A stretch of 61,753 nt of DNA from Metabacillus rhizolycopersici (lineage in GTDB: Bacteria > Bacillota > Bacilli > Bacillales > Bacillaceae): NCBI RefSeq assembly GCF_020075705.1, contig NZ_JAIQUM010000025.1:1-61753 (forward strand), written 5' to 3'. Numbering within the stretch: the first letter of the stretch is position 1; the number at the start of each line of letters is the position of its first letter. A program made the position numbers and the translations under genes. Shown piece after piece: positions 18,616 to 27,310 of the stretch. The notes under the pieces were generated by a model. That model saw nothing but the letters and a program-made list of their open reading frames with translations, was not told the origin of the DNA and searched no databases.

Positions 18616-19755
18616 ATGAATTTTGAGTTAACGAAAGAACAAGCGATGATTCGTAAGTTAATTCGTGACTTTACCCAAGAAGAAGTCGCACCGGAAGCAG
18701 ATGAAAGGGATAGAACAGGCATGTTTCCAAAAGAGATCTTTACAAAATTAGCTGCACTTGGAATCATGGGACTCCCTTTTCCAGAACAGTATGGTGGTGG
18801 TGAAGCAGATACAATTAGCTTTGCAATTGTTGTTGAAGAGTTAAGTAAAGCTTGTGCATCAACGGGGATTACGTATTCAGCACATATCTCGCTTGGGGCA
18901 GCACCTATATTTTTATTCGGGACGGAAGAACAAAAAGAGAACTATTTAATTCCTCTTTGCACCGGAGAGTACCTTGGTGCATTTGGTCTTACTGAACCGA
19001 ATGCGGGTTCTGATGCTGGAGGAACAGAAACGCAAGCGTCATTAAATGGTGATCAATGGGTTATTTCTGGTTCTAAATGTTTTATTACAAATGCAAGCTA
19101 TGCAAAGAATCTCGCAATTACTGCCGTAACCGACGGATCAAAGGGAACCAATGGAATTAGTGCCTTTCTCATTCCAACTGATACACAAGGATTTACTGTC
19201 ATTGATAATTATGAAAAAATGGGCCTCCACGCTTCAAATACAACTGAATTAATTTTAGAGAATGTAAATGTACCGAAAGAGAATCTTCTTGGGGTTGAAG
19301 GAAATGGATATAAGCAGTTTCTAGCTACGTTAGATGGCGGAAGAATTGGAATCGGAGCGATGGCTGTTGGAATTGCCCAAGGAGCTTATGAAAAATCGCT
19401 GCAATATGCAAAAGAAAGAAAACAATTTGGCAAAAGTTTATCTGCTTTTCAAGCGATCCAATTTAAATTGGCCGACATGGCAATGAATATTGAATTAGCT
19501 CGTAACATGGTTTACAAGGCAGCATGGCTAAAAGATCAAGGAAGAGTATTTAAAAAAGAAGCCGCCTTTGCAAAATTATTTGCTTCAGAAATGTGTATGA
19601 AAGTATGTGATCAAGCGATACAGATTCATGGTGGCTATGGGTATATGAAGGAATATCAAGTTGAGCGCTTCTTTCGTGACGCAAAACTATTAGAAATCGG
19701 TGAAGGGACATCGGAAGTACAACGAATGGTAATCGCTAGACAAATTGGCTGTTGA
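18616..19755 (+). CDS. yngJ: Acyl-CoA dehydrogenase (YngJ-like)
   Basis: 379 residues with the three ACAD domains. Visible signatures are FGLTEPNAGSDAGG, WVISGSKCFITNA (FAD/substrate), QIHGGYGYMKEYQVERFFRDAK and the terminal EGTSEVQRMVIARQI carrying the catalytic Glu. It probably oxidises isovaleryl-CoA or another short branched acyl-CoA. A 209-bp gap to the preceding gene holds no frame, so it may have its own promoter. The next gene begins 29 bases after its stop. Confidence 0.92.
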   Translation: MNFELTKEQAMIRKLIRDFTQEEVAPEADERDRTGMFPKEIFTKLAALGIMGLPFPEQYGGGEADTISFAIVVEELSKACASTGITYSAHISLGAAPIFLFGTEEQKENYLIPLCTGEYLGAFGLTEPNAGSDAGGTETQASLNGDQWVISGSKCFITNASYAKNLAITAVTDGSKGTNGISAFLIPTDTQGFTVIDNYEKMGLHASNTTELILENVNVPKENLLGVEGNGYKQFLATLDGGRIGIGAMAVGIAQGAYEKSLQYAKERKQFGKSLSAFQAIQFKLADMAMNIELARNMVYKAAWLKDQGRVFKKEAAFAKLFASEMCMKVCDQAIQIHGGYGYMKEYQVERFFRDAKLLEIGEGTSEVQRMVIARQIGC

Positions 19756-19784
19756 GAGGATTTAGAGGGGAAGGGGGTAGACGT

Positions 19785-21131
19785 ATGTTAAAAAAGGTTC
19801 TTGTTGCTAATCGTGGTGAAATTGCTGTTCGAATTATGAAGACGTGTAAATTATTGGGAATTCATACAATTGGAGTCTATTCTGAAGCAGATGCAGATGC
19901 CTTACATGTAAAAATGGCTGATGAAGCTTATTTAATTGGTGGTCCGCGTGTATCGGAGAGCTATTTAAACATTGATAAAATAATTAAAATTGCCCTAGGA
20001 TCAAAAGTGGAGGCTATCCATCCAGGATATGGTCTTCTTTCAGAAAATGCTGAATTTGCTCGTCGATGTGAGGATTTGGGAATTGTTTTCGTCGGTCCTT
20101 CCTCTGAAGTTATTGCACGTATGGGGAGCAAAATTGAAGCGCGGAAAGCAATGAACGATGCTGGTGTTCCCATCGTTCCAGGTACGGCTTATCCGTTGAC
20201 TGATGCAGAGGAAGCGGTGCAAGTTGCTGATCGTATGGGCTACCCAGTCATGCTAAAAGCCTCATCAGGTGGAGGCGGAATTGGGATGAAAATTGTAAAG
20301 AATGGCGATGATATCCGAAAATCATTTGCGGGGAATCAAAAAAGGGCAAAAGATTTTTTTGGTGATGGAGCGATGTATATTGAGAAATATGTTGAAAAAT
20401 CGCGTCATATTGAGATCCAGCTACTAGTAGATGGATTTGGAAATATCGTTTACTTATGGGAACGTGAATGTTCAATCCAGCGTCGTCATCAGAAGGTTAT
20501 TGAAGAAGCTCCCTCTCTTTTTCTTGATGAGAGTACTCGATCCAAGTTAGGAGAAACAGCAATAAAAGCTGTTAAATCAATCGGATACAAAAATGCAGGT
20601 ACGGTTGAGTTTTTGGTTGATGAGAACAAACAATTCTATTTTCTTGAAATGAATACTCGCCTGCAGGTCGAACATCCTGTTACAGAAGAAATTACTGGTT
20701 TAGATTTGGTCGCAGAGCAGCTTCGAATCTCTGCAGGAATCCCTCTAAACTATACTCAGGCTGATGTTAAGCGAGAAGGTCATGCAATAGAAGTTAGAAT
20801 TTATGCGGAGGATCCTAAAAGCTTTTATCCCTCACCAGGAACCATAACAAAATTAGAATTACCTACTGGTAAAGGGATTCGGCATGAATTAGGCATCCAT
20901 GAAAAATCAATTGTTACCCCTTTTTATGACCCTATGATTGCAAAGTTAGTTGTAAAAGGAAAAGATCGGAACGATGCAATTAAAAGCCTCCAAAATGCAT
21001 TAGCTAATTATCACATTCAAGGAATTAAAACAAATATTCCGCTGCTGCAAGAAGCCGTCTCACATCCTGCTTTCTTATTAGGTGATACGACAACAGATTT
21101 TCTGGAGAAGTTGATTAGTAAAAAGAAATAA
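19785..21131 (+). CDS. Acyl-CoA carboxylase, biotin carboxylase subunit (YngHA-like)
   Basis: 448 residues from ATG at 19785, which follows a GAAGGGGG site. An upstream TTG at 19752 would add an unlikely Gly/Arg tail. The ATP-grasp enzyme shows HPGYGLLSENAEFA, KASSGGGGIGMK (ATP loop), RRHQKVIEEAPS and EMNTRLQVEHPVTEEITGLDLV (metal and bicarbonate site). It carboxylates biotin on the separate carrier at 15673. The split layout matches the Bacillus YngHA/YngHB arrangement. Confidence 0.92.
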   Translation: MLKKVLVANRGEIAVRIMKTCKLLGIHTIGVYSEADADALHVKMADEAYLIGGPRVSESYLNIDKIIKIALGSKVEAIHPGYGLLSENAEFARRCEDLGIVFVGPSSEVIARMGSKIEARKAMNDAGVPIVPGTAYPLTDAEEAVQVADRMGYPVMLKASSGGGGIGMKIVKNGDDIRKSFAGNQKRAKDFFGDGAMYIEKYVEKSRHIEIQLLVDGFGNIVYLWERECSIQRRHQKVIEEAPSLFLDESTRSKLGETAIKAVKSIGYKNAGTVEFLVDENKQFYFLEMNTRLQVEHPVTEEITGLDLVAEQLRISAGIPLNYTQADVKREGHAIEVRIYAEDPKSFYPSPGTITKLELPTGKGIRHELGIHEKSIVTPFYDPMIAKLVVKGKDRNDAIKSLQNALANYHIQGIKTNIPLLQEAVSHPAFLLGDTTTDFLEKLISKKK

Positions 21132-21208
21132 GCAGGCGTGTCTAATGGAAGAGAAGAATGCTCGAGCAGAGCTGTACATGGTGTTGCATTTTGAGGGGGA
21201 ATCTCAGA

Positions 21209-21631
21209 TTGAAAGCAGAAACAAGGATATTTGGGATTGTGTTAGCAAGCGGACAATCCATTAGAATGGGAAAACCAAAACTCCTATTGCACTGGCAGGG
21301 GGGTTCACTTATAGAACATATTTTGAATAAAACAACGGTCATTCCTTTTGAACAAGTGCAGGTTGTAATTCCAGATCAGAATGAACATTTAAAAAGAATC
21401 GTTACCCAATATAATTATTCTCTTATTTATAACAATTCTCCATATATGGGACTGGGGAATAGCTTATCATTGGCTATCGGATCTCTCCCTCTATCTTCTG
21501 AAGCAGCTATCATTTTATTGGGGGACCAACCTATGTTATCTGCTGAAGATATAGTGTAGAATTTAGTTGAATCTAAAATGACAATATAGACAGGGGGTAA
21601 TATAAATGAACCCAGTCTGCCTATTTTGTAT
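21209..21631 (+). pseudogene. Truncated MobA/MocA-like nucleotidyltransferase
   Basis: From TTG at 21209 (after GAGGGGG) the frame encodes a GT-A nucleotidyltransferase N-terminus: GIVLASGQSIRMGKPKLLL, SLIEHIL and ILLGDQPML. TAG at 21557-21559 stops it after about 116 residues, where family members have about 190-200. The following bases still resemble coding sequence (NLVESKMTI in the same frame, then a second stop). The sequence runs into repeat R4 at 21632. Relatives transfer CMP or GMP to molybdopterin or act with xanthine dehydrogenase. This copy is probably non-functional. Confidence 0.7.
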
Positions 21632-21790
21632 GATAAGAAAGTATAAATTTTTTGACTTAGTTTTCGTGTCCAGCTCCAGCGCCTAGCCCCTCTTGGGTCT
21701 AAGCCACTCAGGAATTGAAGGCAAAGAACACCTTCTATTCCTAAGTGGCTTATTTGCCCGAGGCTAAACAAGACGCTTGCGCTTTTCTTA
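21632..21790 (+). repeat. Mosaic intergenic repeat, copy R4
   Basis: The head is identical to R3 over 43 bases. The body has the CAGCTCCAGCGCCTAGCCCC block, an AAGCCACT...AGTGGCTT hairpin enclosing a GGAATTGAAGG/CCTTCTATTCC stem, and the GCTTGCGC tail. It separates the MobA-like pseudogene from the 3' end of purF and may act as a terminator for both. Confidence 0.8.
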
Positions 21791-21803
21791 TATGTTTGGA
21801 AAA

Positions 21804-23183
21804 TCATTCAAGATATAATTTTGTCGGATATGCCCCACTAAAACATGCAATACATCGATTACTAGTTTCTGCAAGATTCACATCTACTGCTTTTAGTAAA
21901 CCATCAGTACTTAAAAAAGCTAATGTATCCGCTCCAATAGATCGTCCCATTTCTTGTTCCTGTTCATGTTTATTGGCAAATAATTCTTCCTTTGTTGGCA
22001 TATCGACACCATAAAAACAGGGGTTTCTAACCATTGGTGAACTAATCCGCACATGAATTTCTTTGGCACCTGCTTGTCGAAGTAATTGGACAATTCGTTT
22101 ACTTGTTGTACCTCTAACAATTGAATCATCAATAAGTACGACTTTTTTTCCATTGAGAATCCCTTCGACGGCACTCAATTTAAGGCGAACAGCCAATTCA
22201 CGTAGTTCTTGAGTAGGTTCTATGAATGAACGGCCTACATAAGGGTTTTTGATTAGTCCAATCTCATAGGGAATGCCAGATTGTGCAGCATAACCAATCG
22301 CAGCTGGAATGCTCGAATCAGGAACCGCAATAACAACATCTGCATCTATTGGATGCTCTTTCGCGAGAATTTGCCCTAATTCCTTTCGAATTGCTAATAC
22401 ACTTCTACCGTGAATGATACTATCTGGACGAGCAAAATAAACAAATTCAAATGAACAAAGAGATTGCTCGCTTTTTGGCGCAAATCGTCCCGTTTGAACC
22501 CCGTTTTCATCAATCAATAGCCATTCTCCTGGCTCAACATCGCGCCAAAACTTGGCATCAACAGCATTCAAAGCGCATGTTTCTGAAGCAGCCACAACCG
22601 CATCACCGATTTTACCTAAGCTTAAGGGACGTAAACCGTGGCGATCTAATGCAATAAGCATCTGTTTTTCCGTCATGATTAACAAAGCAAACGAACCATC
22701 GAGTCTCTTCAGAGTATCAGGCGCAGCCTTGGCAAAGTGCTTTTTACTAGAACGGGCAATAAGATGTGCAATGATTTCGGTATCAGTTGTTGTTTGAAAG
22801 ATACTTCCTTGCTGTTGTAAAACATCTCGTTCCACTCTTGCATTGACTAGGTTTCCGTTATGTGCAACAGCTAAGTCTCCTTCACTATACTTAAATACGA
22901 GTGGTTGGGCATTTTCTAATAAACTTTGCCCAGACGTTGAATAGCGAACATGACCAATTGCCATGTTTCCACTAAGTCCGTCTAGAATATCTCTTGAAAA
23001 TACTTGTGTAACTAGTCCCATACCACGATGGTGCCTAAATGTTTTTCCATCACTAGCTACAATTCCTGCACTCTCTTGACCACGATGCTGAAGAGCGTGA
23101 AGACCGTAATAAGTTAAATCTGCTGCTTGAGGGTGATTGAAAACACCAAATACCCCGCATTTCTCCCTCATTTCTGAAGACAT
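21804..23183 (-). CDS. purF: Amidophosphoribosyltransferase
   Basis: 459 residues. It makes phosphoribosylamine from PRPP and glutamine, the first committed purine step. Cys9 (EKCGVFGVF) is the expected N-terminal nucleophile after removal of a short propeptide. HALQHRGQESAGIV and the glutaminase loop follow, and VVLIDDSIVRGTTSKR is the PRPP motif. Cys in LCSFEF, NPCFYG and RCIACFSG fit the iron-sulphur type known from B. subtilis. Here it stands alone and divergent from purT instead of inside a pur operon. The operator at 23411-23455 suggests PurR control. Confidence 0.95.
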   Translation of the reverse strand: MSSEMREKCGVFGVFNHPQAADLTYYGLHALQHRGQESAGIVASDGKTFRHHRGMGLVTQVFSRDILDGLSGNMAIGHVRYSTSGQSLLENAQPLVFKYSEGDLAVAHNGNLVNARVERDVLQQQGSIFQTTTDTEIIAHLIARSSKKHFAKAAPDTLKRLDGSFALLIMTEKQMLIALDRHGLRPLSLGKIGDAVVAASETCALNAVDAKFWRDVEPGEWLLIDENGVQTGRFAPKSEQSLCSFEFVYFARPDSIIHGRSVLAIRKELGQILAKEHPIDADVVIAVPDSSIPAAIGYAAQSGIPYEIGLIKNPYVGRSFIEPTQELRELAVRLKLSAVEGILNGKKVVLIDDSIVRGTTSKRIVQLLRQAGAKEIHVRISSPMVRNPCFYGVDMPTKEELFANKHEQEQEMGRSIGADTLAFLSTDGLLKAVDVNLAETSNRCIACFSGAYPTKLYLE

Positions 23184-23410
23184 ACTTTCCCCTCCAATTT
23201 AAATACTGTTACTATTCTTTGTGAAAGGATAATTTCTATTCCGATAATAGGTTTACTTTATATTTTCAATAATATGTATTAAGCTGATAGTCACGTATGG
23301 AAATGTAGAATTTTCCAATTTTTCTGTTAGATGGGGCTTTTTTGGCCAACGTCCGTAAAAAAGAATCGAAAAATTTGGATAACCCTATGATGAATGTAAT
23401 AAATGACAAA

Positions 23411-23455
23411 AAAGGCGAATAAATTTTTCTTTTTATTTAATTATTGTTCGTTTAT
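23411..23455. promoter_or_regulatory. Paired PurBox operator between purF and purT
   Basis: One box at 23411-23424 (AAAGGCGAATAAAT) and an inverted one at 23442-23455 (complement ATAAACGAACAATA) have their CGAA and TTCG cores 27 bases apart. That is the spacing expected for the paired, inverted PurR sites of Bacillus. The second box overlaps the purT -10 hexamer TATAAT (23453-23458). This supports repression by PurR with PRPP as inducer. Confidence 0.75.
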
Positions 23456-23490
23456 AATAGCTGTAATTAGAATTGGAGGAGTTAAATCGC

Positions 23491-24654
23491 ATGTATTATA
23501 CAAAGAAGCTATTATTATTAGGATCAGGTGAATTAGGAAAGGAAGTCATTATTGAAGCGCAACGACTAGGTGTTGAAACGATTGCAGTTGACCGGTATGA
23601 GCATGCTCCGGCTATGCAAGTAGCACATCGGAGTTATGTCATTGATATGCTTGATCCAAAGCAACTAAGGGAAATTGTTGAAAAGGAAAAACCTGATTTA
23701 ATCGTACCAGAAATAGAAGCAATCGCTACATCTGAACTTATTAAATTGGAAGAAGAGGGCTTTCATGTGATTCCAACTGCTAGAGCAGCAAAACTAACAA
23801 TGGATCGTGAAGGTATTCGACGACTAGCTGCAGAAACTCTTCAACTTCCAACAGCTAAATATAGATTCGCTGATACATATGAAGAATTTGAACAAGCTGC
23901 TAAAGAAATTGGGTTTCCGTGCGTAATTAAACCCCTCATGAGTTCTTCAGGAAAAGGGCAAAGTGTTTGTCACACCGAAGAGGAGACAGAGAAATGCTGG
24001 AAAATAGCAATGGAGGGCGGAAGAGTCCAAAATGGAAGAGTCATTATCGAAGAATTTATACGATTTGATTCCGAAATTACACTTCTAACTGTTCGTGCAG
24101 TCAACGGTACAATGTTTTGTGCACCGATAGGTCATATCCAAAAGGATGGCGATTATATTGAATCTTGGCAGCCGCATAATATGACAGAACAACAGATACA
24201 AGAAGCAAAGAAAATTGCGCAGTCGATCACAGATGAGCTTGGAGGCTATGGAATATTTGGGGTAGAACTTTTCCTTGCCGAAGAAAAGGTTTATTTCAGT
24301 GAGGTTTCACCTCGACCACATGATACAGGTTTGGTTACGCTTGTAACACAAAATTTATCAGAATTTGCCTTGCATGTTCGAGCGATTTTAGGTTATCCGA
24401 TCCCTGAAATTACACTTCTTTTTCCAGGTGCAAGTCGCCCAATTAAAGCCCAGGAAGAATTGAATGAATACTCATTAGTTGGTATAGAGCAAGCACTAGC
24501 AGTACCAAACACACAGATTCGTGTCTTTGGAAAGCCTGTTACGAAAGTTGGGCGCAGAATCGGGGTTACCTTATCTACTTCCAATACAGTTGAAAAAGCG
24601 AAAGAAAATGCGAAACGCGCACTGGATAGCTTAATTTTACAAAATAACACATAA
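23491..24654 (+). CDS. purT: Formate-dependent phosphoribosylglycinamide formyltransferase 2
   Basis: 387 residues from ATG at 23491, 12 bases after GGAGG (TTG at 23473 lies too close to that site). ATP-grasp enzyme with [36 protein letters not shown] (ATP loop), [27 protein letters not shown] and [10 protein letters not shown]. It formylates GAR using formate and ATP, bypassing folate-dependent PurN. It shares a PurBox region with purF. Confidence 0.95.
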   Translation: MYYTKKLLLLGSGELGKEVIIEAQRLGVETIAVDRYEHAPAMQVAHRSYVIDMLDPKQLREIVEKEKPDLIVPEIEAIATSELIKLEEEGFHVIPTARAAKLTMDREGIRRLAAETLQLPTAKYRFADTYEEFEQAAKEIGFPCVIKPLMSSSGKGQSVCHTEEETEKCWKIAMEGGRVQNGRVIIEEFIRFDSEITLLTVRAVNGTMFCAPIGHIQKDGDYIESWQPHNMTEQQIQEAKKIAQSITDELGGYGIFGVELFLAEEKVYFSEVSPRPHDTGLVTLVTQNLSEFALHVRAILGYPIPEITLLFPGASRPIKAQEELNEYSLVGIEQALAVPNTQIRVFGKPVTKVGRRIGVTLSTSNTVEKAKENAKRALDSLILQNNT

Positions 24655-24721
24655 TGAAGAGCAGATACATCTTAGTAAATCTTTATCTAAAGGAAATTAA
24701 TTAAAATTTCACTAAATCATC

Positions 24722-24752
24722 AGCTGGTTCTTAAATTAAGAACTGGCTTTTT
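24722..24752 (+). terminator. Terminator after purT
   Basis: AGCTGGTTCTTA pairs with TAAGAACTGGCT (two G-U pairs), followed by TTTTT. Confidence 0.7.
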
Positions 24753-25019
24753 CACATTGGTAAATTTCTGTCTTTAATTCATTTCCCAGGCAAGCGCAAA
24801 ATTTGACAATAAGATACATTTCTCTGTCAAATTTAGAGGTTATTTGATTCGTATTTTGGAATAAAGTTAATAAGGGGAAATTTTCAGTTTATAAATAAAT
24901 GAATAATTTTTATAAAATATGGATAATTAATGAAAATAAAGGGAATAATATAAAACAAAATAACTGTAATTATTTGTAATTTATAAAGAAATAGGTTCAA
25001 ATTTAAATGAGGTGATAAG

Positions 25020-25145
25020 ATGATACTAAAAATTTGTGAAGTATGCGGAAAAATGGAAGAAATTATCGAAGAAAAACATGATATATACGGTGTCTGTGAT
25101 AAGTGCATGAATGATTTTCATGTAGATATATCTGAGTCAATTTAA
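25020..25145 (+). CDS. 41-residue zinc-ribbon-like small protein
   Basis: The frame begins at ATG 25020, five bases after GAGGTGA, and ends at TAA 25143-25145. It has CEVCGK near the N-terminus and CDKCMN about 20 residues on, a four-cysteine pattern likely to bind zinc. The rest is acidic. Cysteine layout recalls the small YhfH-type proteins of Bacillus, but the sequence is not clearly that family. Confidence 0.65.
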   Translation: MILKICEVCGKMEEIIEEKHDIYGVCDKCMNDFHVDISESI

Positions 25146-25385
25146 TCATAACAAATGATGAAACTAGGTTAATCTAGAGAATCTATACATAGAGTGGTCT
25201 CGTTAATGTGTTTTATACGATCTGTTTAGATAATAAATTCTATATACAGATTCTTTAGAATCATTGAAATTCAATGTGAATCATATAAATGCATAATCTT
25301 CTTTATATTGGATATCTGTTGTTAGAATTTTTAAGTTGTAACCTTTAAAATTCCCCAATCCTTTTCCTGAAATTTATCATTTCTG

Positions 25386-25640
25386 TTTATAAGCATCCTT
25401 ACTTTTCCTATAATGACGATGACATAGTAAAACGAATAATTGGCAAATAGGTTCTTAATCATGTTAAGAATAATAGGGAAGTTGGTGTAAATTCAAGGCG
25501 GTCCCGCCAATGTAATCACGAAGCCTCACAACATAAGCCTTTATGGAAAGGGGATTTGAAAGAAGAAGAGTAGCTATTTTATGAGGTCTTTCTATATACT
25601 CTCAATCTTTTAACCCTCGTCTTTCCTTATTTTTCCCGGT
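25386..25640 (+). promoter_or_regulatory. Decayed cobalamin riboswitch with its promoter
   Basis: The promoter (TTTATA 25386-25391, 17 bases, TATAAT 25409-25414) and the 5' half (AATAGGGAAGTTGGTG, GCGGTCCCGCCA.TGTAATCACG) align with the intact riboswitch at 40867-41211. The following part, including the B12 box, is missing. Homology resumes at ATTTGAAAG and continues through the expression-platform sequence. The deletion lies between G/A-rich direct repeats. No coding sequence follows on the plus strand, so it is a relic. Confidence 0.8.
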
Positions 25641-25647
25641 TTTCTTA

Positions 25648-25830
25648 TGAAATATTATTTATAACAATATCTTTAGTATTGTTGTTAGCTTTATATTAAT
25701 AAAGGAATTTGGACGATAGTTAGAATTAATAATATTAATAAGCTCATATTATCCCCTCCTATACAAAAGTTTAGTCGGAGTTTTGAAACAAGAATAGTGG
25801 GAAGTAATGAGTTTACCTAAATTCTAACTT
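25648..25830 (-). pseudogene. Relic of the 5' end of a ykoQ-like metallophosphoesterase gene
   Basis: This segment aligns over its length with 54787-54950, which encodes the N-terminus of the metallophosphoesterase on the minus strand plus its upstream region. Shared blocks include the TTGTTAGCTTTATAT stretch, the ATATT-CCCCTCCTATA ribosome-site region and ATAGTGGGAAGTAATG. Only about 30 codons' worth remains, with substitutions and indels. It directly follows the decayed riboswitch in the same relative orientation as at the cobalamin locus. Confidence 0.7.
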
Positions 25831-26026
25831 TAATATGGATAACCACAGAAAACAAGTAAATCGTTATCTAAACTCAATAGAAAATAAAATTATATCGGAA
25901 ACACTGGTAAAAATACTTATGAGTACTGGGTAAGTTCCTGTTGCTATTCCTGGCACTATTAGCGGCTAGATGATCTTTTATTAAATTTTTTCATGATCCT
26001 TTTGAACTGAAATTTTTAGAATAAGT
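25831..26026. other. Non-coding AT-rich spacer
   Basis: No frame, hairpin or repeat of note was seen between the ykoQ relic and the promoter of the sporulation operon. Confidence 0.5.
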
Positions 26027-26056
26027 CGTATAAATTATTTATTTTTATGCATTCTA
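26027..26056 (+). promoter_or_regulatory. Putative sigma-G promoter of the spoVA-like operon
   Basis: CGTATA (26027-26032) and CATTCTA (26050-26056), 17 bases apart, fit the forespore sigma-G pattern (TGAATA / CATACTA) at 4 of 6 and 6 of 7 positions. It lies 36 bases before the first start codon. The ATG at 26047 falls next to the -10 element and is not a start. Confidence 0.55.
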
Positions 26057-26091
26057 TTATTGTTAATACCCACATTTTAGGAGGATCAACT

Positions 26092-26295
26092 ATGACCGTC
26101 GTAAATCAAGTCAAAACAACGTTAGCCGGGTTAAAAAGTGCTCAAGCAAGTCTCGAAACATTTGCATTAGGTACTGATAATCAACAAGCAAAGTCTCTTT
26201 ACGAGAATGCAGCCAAGCAAACTCAGTCCGTAATTGATAGCATCGAACCCCGCCTTCAAGAGATTGAACAGGAAGAGCCACAATACAAACAGTAA
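26092..26295 (+). CDS. DUF1657 protein, first gene of the spoVA2mob-like operon
   Basis: 67 residues from ATG at 26092 after AGGAGGA. The protein is one helical hairpin unit (VKTTLAGLKSAQASLETFALGT, then AKSLYENAAKQTQ...IEPRLQEIEQEEPQYKQ). The same unit recurs in the gene at 28684 and at the C-terminus of the DUF421 protein at 28916. It is the leading gene of a seven-gene sporulation operon. Molecular role unknown. Confidence 0.88.
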   Translation: MTVVNQVKTTLAGLKSAQASLETFALGTDNQQAKSLYENAAKQTQSVIDSIEPRLQEIEQEEPQYKQ

Positions 26296-26349
26296 TAATG
26301 ATTTAAAAGAGGTTGGTTTTGAACCAACCTCTTTTGAACTGAGAATGAG

Positions 26350-26817
26350 GTGTTTCAAATAAAACATAGGATAATATTGATTTTACACATCGTGATCATC
26401 TTAATGGTTACTTCTGGATGTAATATGACAAATGCTAACAATGAAAAAAACAGCATAAATATAACTAATGTATCAAGTCAAAACACAAAGAATTTGAATA
26501 TGACAGATCAGGTTAAACAACTACTCAATAAACAAAAGGAAGTCAGCGATGTCAAAGTGGTAAATTCTGATAAAGAGCTTTTTATTGCTGCTGAAATTAA
26601 ACATATGGATCGATTTCGTATAAAAGAAATCGAAAAAAAGTTAAAAAAATTAACCGAAGATAACTATCCAAATCATAACGTGACTCTATCAACTGACATG
26701 AAAATATTTCTAGAGCTCGATGAGTTAGAAAAGAAAGTAAACGAAAAGAATATGAGTAAAAAGAAGATTGAAAAAGAACTAAAAAGAATAAAAAGCCTTT
26801 CAGAGGAACAAACATAA
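26350..26817 (+). CDS. YhcN/YlaJ-family sporulation lipoprotein
   Basis: About 155 residues with a hydrophobic N-terminus and the lipobox-like VTSGC near residue 24, so it is probably a lipoprotein. The following part (DQVKQLLNKQKEVSDVKVVNSDKELFIAAEI) has the YhcN/YlaJ pattern seen in spore-membrane lipoproteins. The C-terminus is a charged helix. The GTG at 26350 overlaps its GAGG site, so the exact start is uncertain. Second gene of the spoVA-like operon. Confidence 0.75.
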   Translation: MFQIKHRIILILHIVIILMVTSGCNMTNANNEKNSINITNVSSQNTKNLNMTDQVKQLLNKQKEVSDVKVVNSDKELFIAAEIKHMDRFRIKEIEKKLKKLTEDNYPNHNVTLSTDMKIFLELDELEKKVNEKNMSKKKIEKELKRIKSLSEEQT

Positions 26818-26830
26818 AGAAGGTGAAAGA

Positions 26831-27310
26831 ATGTCAAATAATAAGAAGAAAAACTTAACCCCTGTTCAGCAGGAATATCAAGCATTTCAGGATGAACGTG
26901 AAGTAAAGCGTCCAGTCGTGCGAAATTGTCTTAAGGCTTTTTTCGTCGGTGGGGTTATTTGTCTAATTGGTCAGGCGATTCAAACTTTTTTTATTTATAA
27001 TTTTGATTTTACGGAACAAACGGCTGGAAACCCTACGGTTGCTGTTATGATTTTTTTGTCAATGCTCTTAACAGGCTTTGGTGTATATGATCGGCTTGCG
27101 CAATTTGGTGGTGCAGGTTCAGCAGTTCCTGTTACCGGGTTTGGAAATGCAGTGATTTCAGCAGCTATTGAACACAGAACAGAAGGGTTTGTCCTTGGTG
27201 TAGGAGGAAATATGTTCAAATTAGCGGGATCAGTCATCATGTTTGGAACGTTTGCTGCTTTCGTCATCGCGACCATCAAAACAATCCTGATCCAATGGGG
27301 TGGTTTGTAA
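26831..27310 (+). CDS. spoVAC: Stage V sporulation protein AC
   Basis: 159 residues with a charged N-terminal tail and about four membrane segments. Family motifs are present: RPVVRNCLKAFFVGGVICLIGQ, GFGVYDRLAQFGGAGSAVPVTGFGN and EGFVLGVGGNMFKLAGSVI. SpoVAC is part of the inner-membrane channel that moves Ca-dipicolinic acid. In operons of this type the set also raises spore heat resistance. Its stop overlaps the spoVAD start (TAATG). Confidence 0.93.
   Translation: MSNNKKKNLTPVQQEYQAFQDEREVKRPVVRNCLKAFFVGGVICLIGQAIQTFFIYNFDFTEQTAGNPTVAVMIFLSMLLTGFGVYDRLAQFGGAGSAVPVTGFGNAVISAAIEHRTEGFVLGVGGNMFKLAGSVIMFGTFAAFVIATIKTILIQWGGL

Noticed and set aside
25020..25145. Identity of the small gene as SR1P or a similar dual-function RNA product
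   Set aside because: The cysteine spacing and sequence do not match the SR1P peptide as I recall it.
26047..26091. Upstream start for the first DUF1657 gene
   Set aside because: The extra codons fall on a sigma-G-like -10 element, and the AGGAGGA site points to ATG at 26092.
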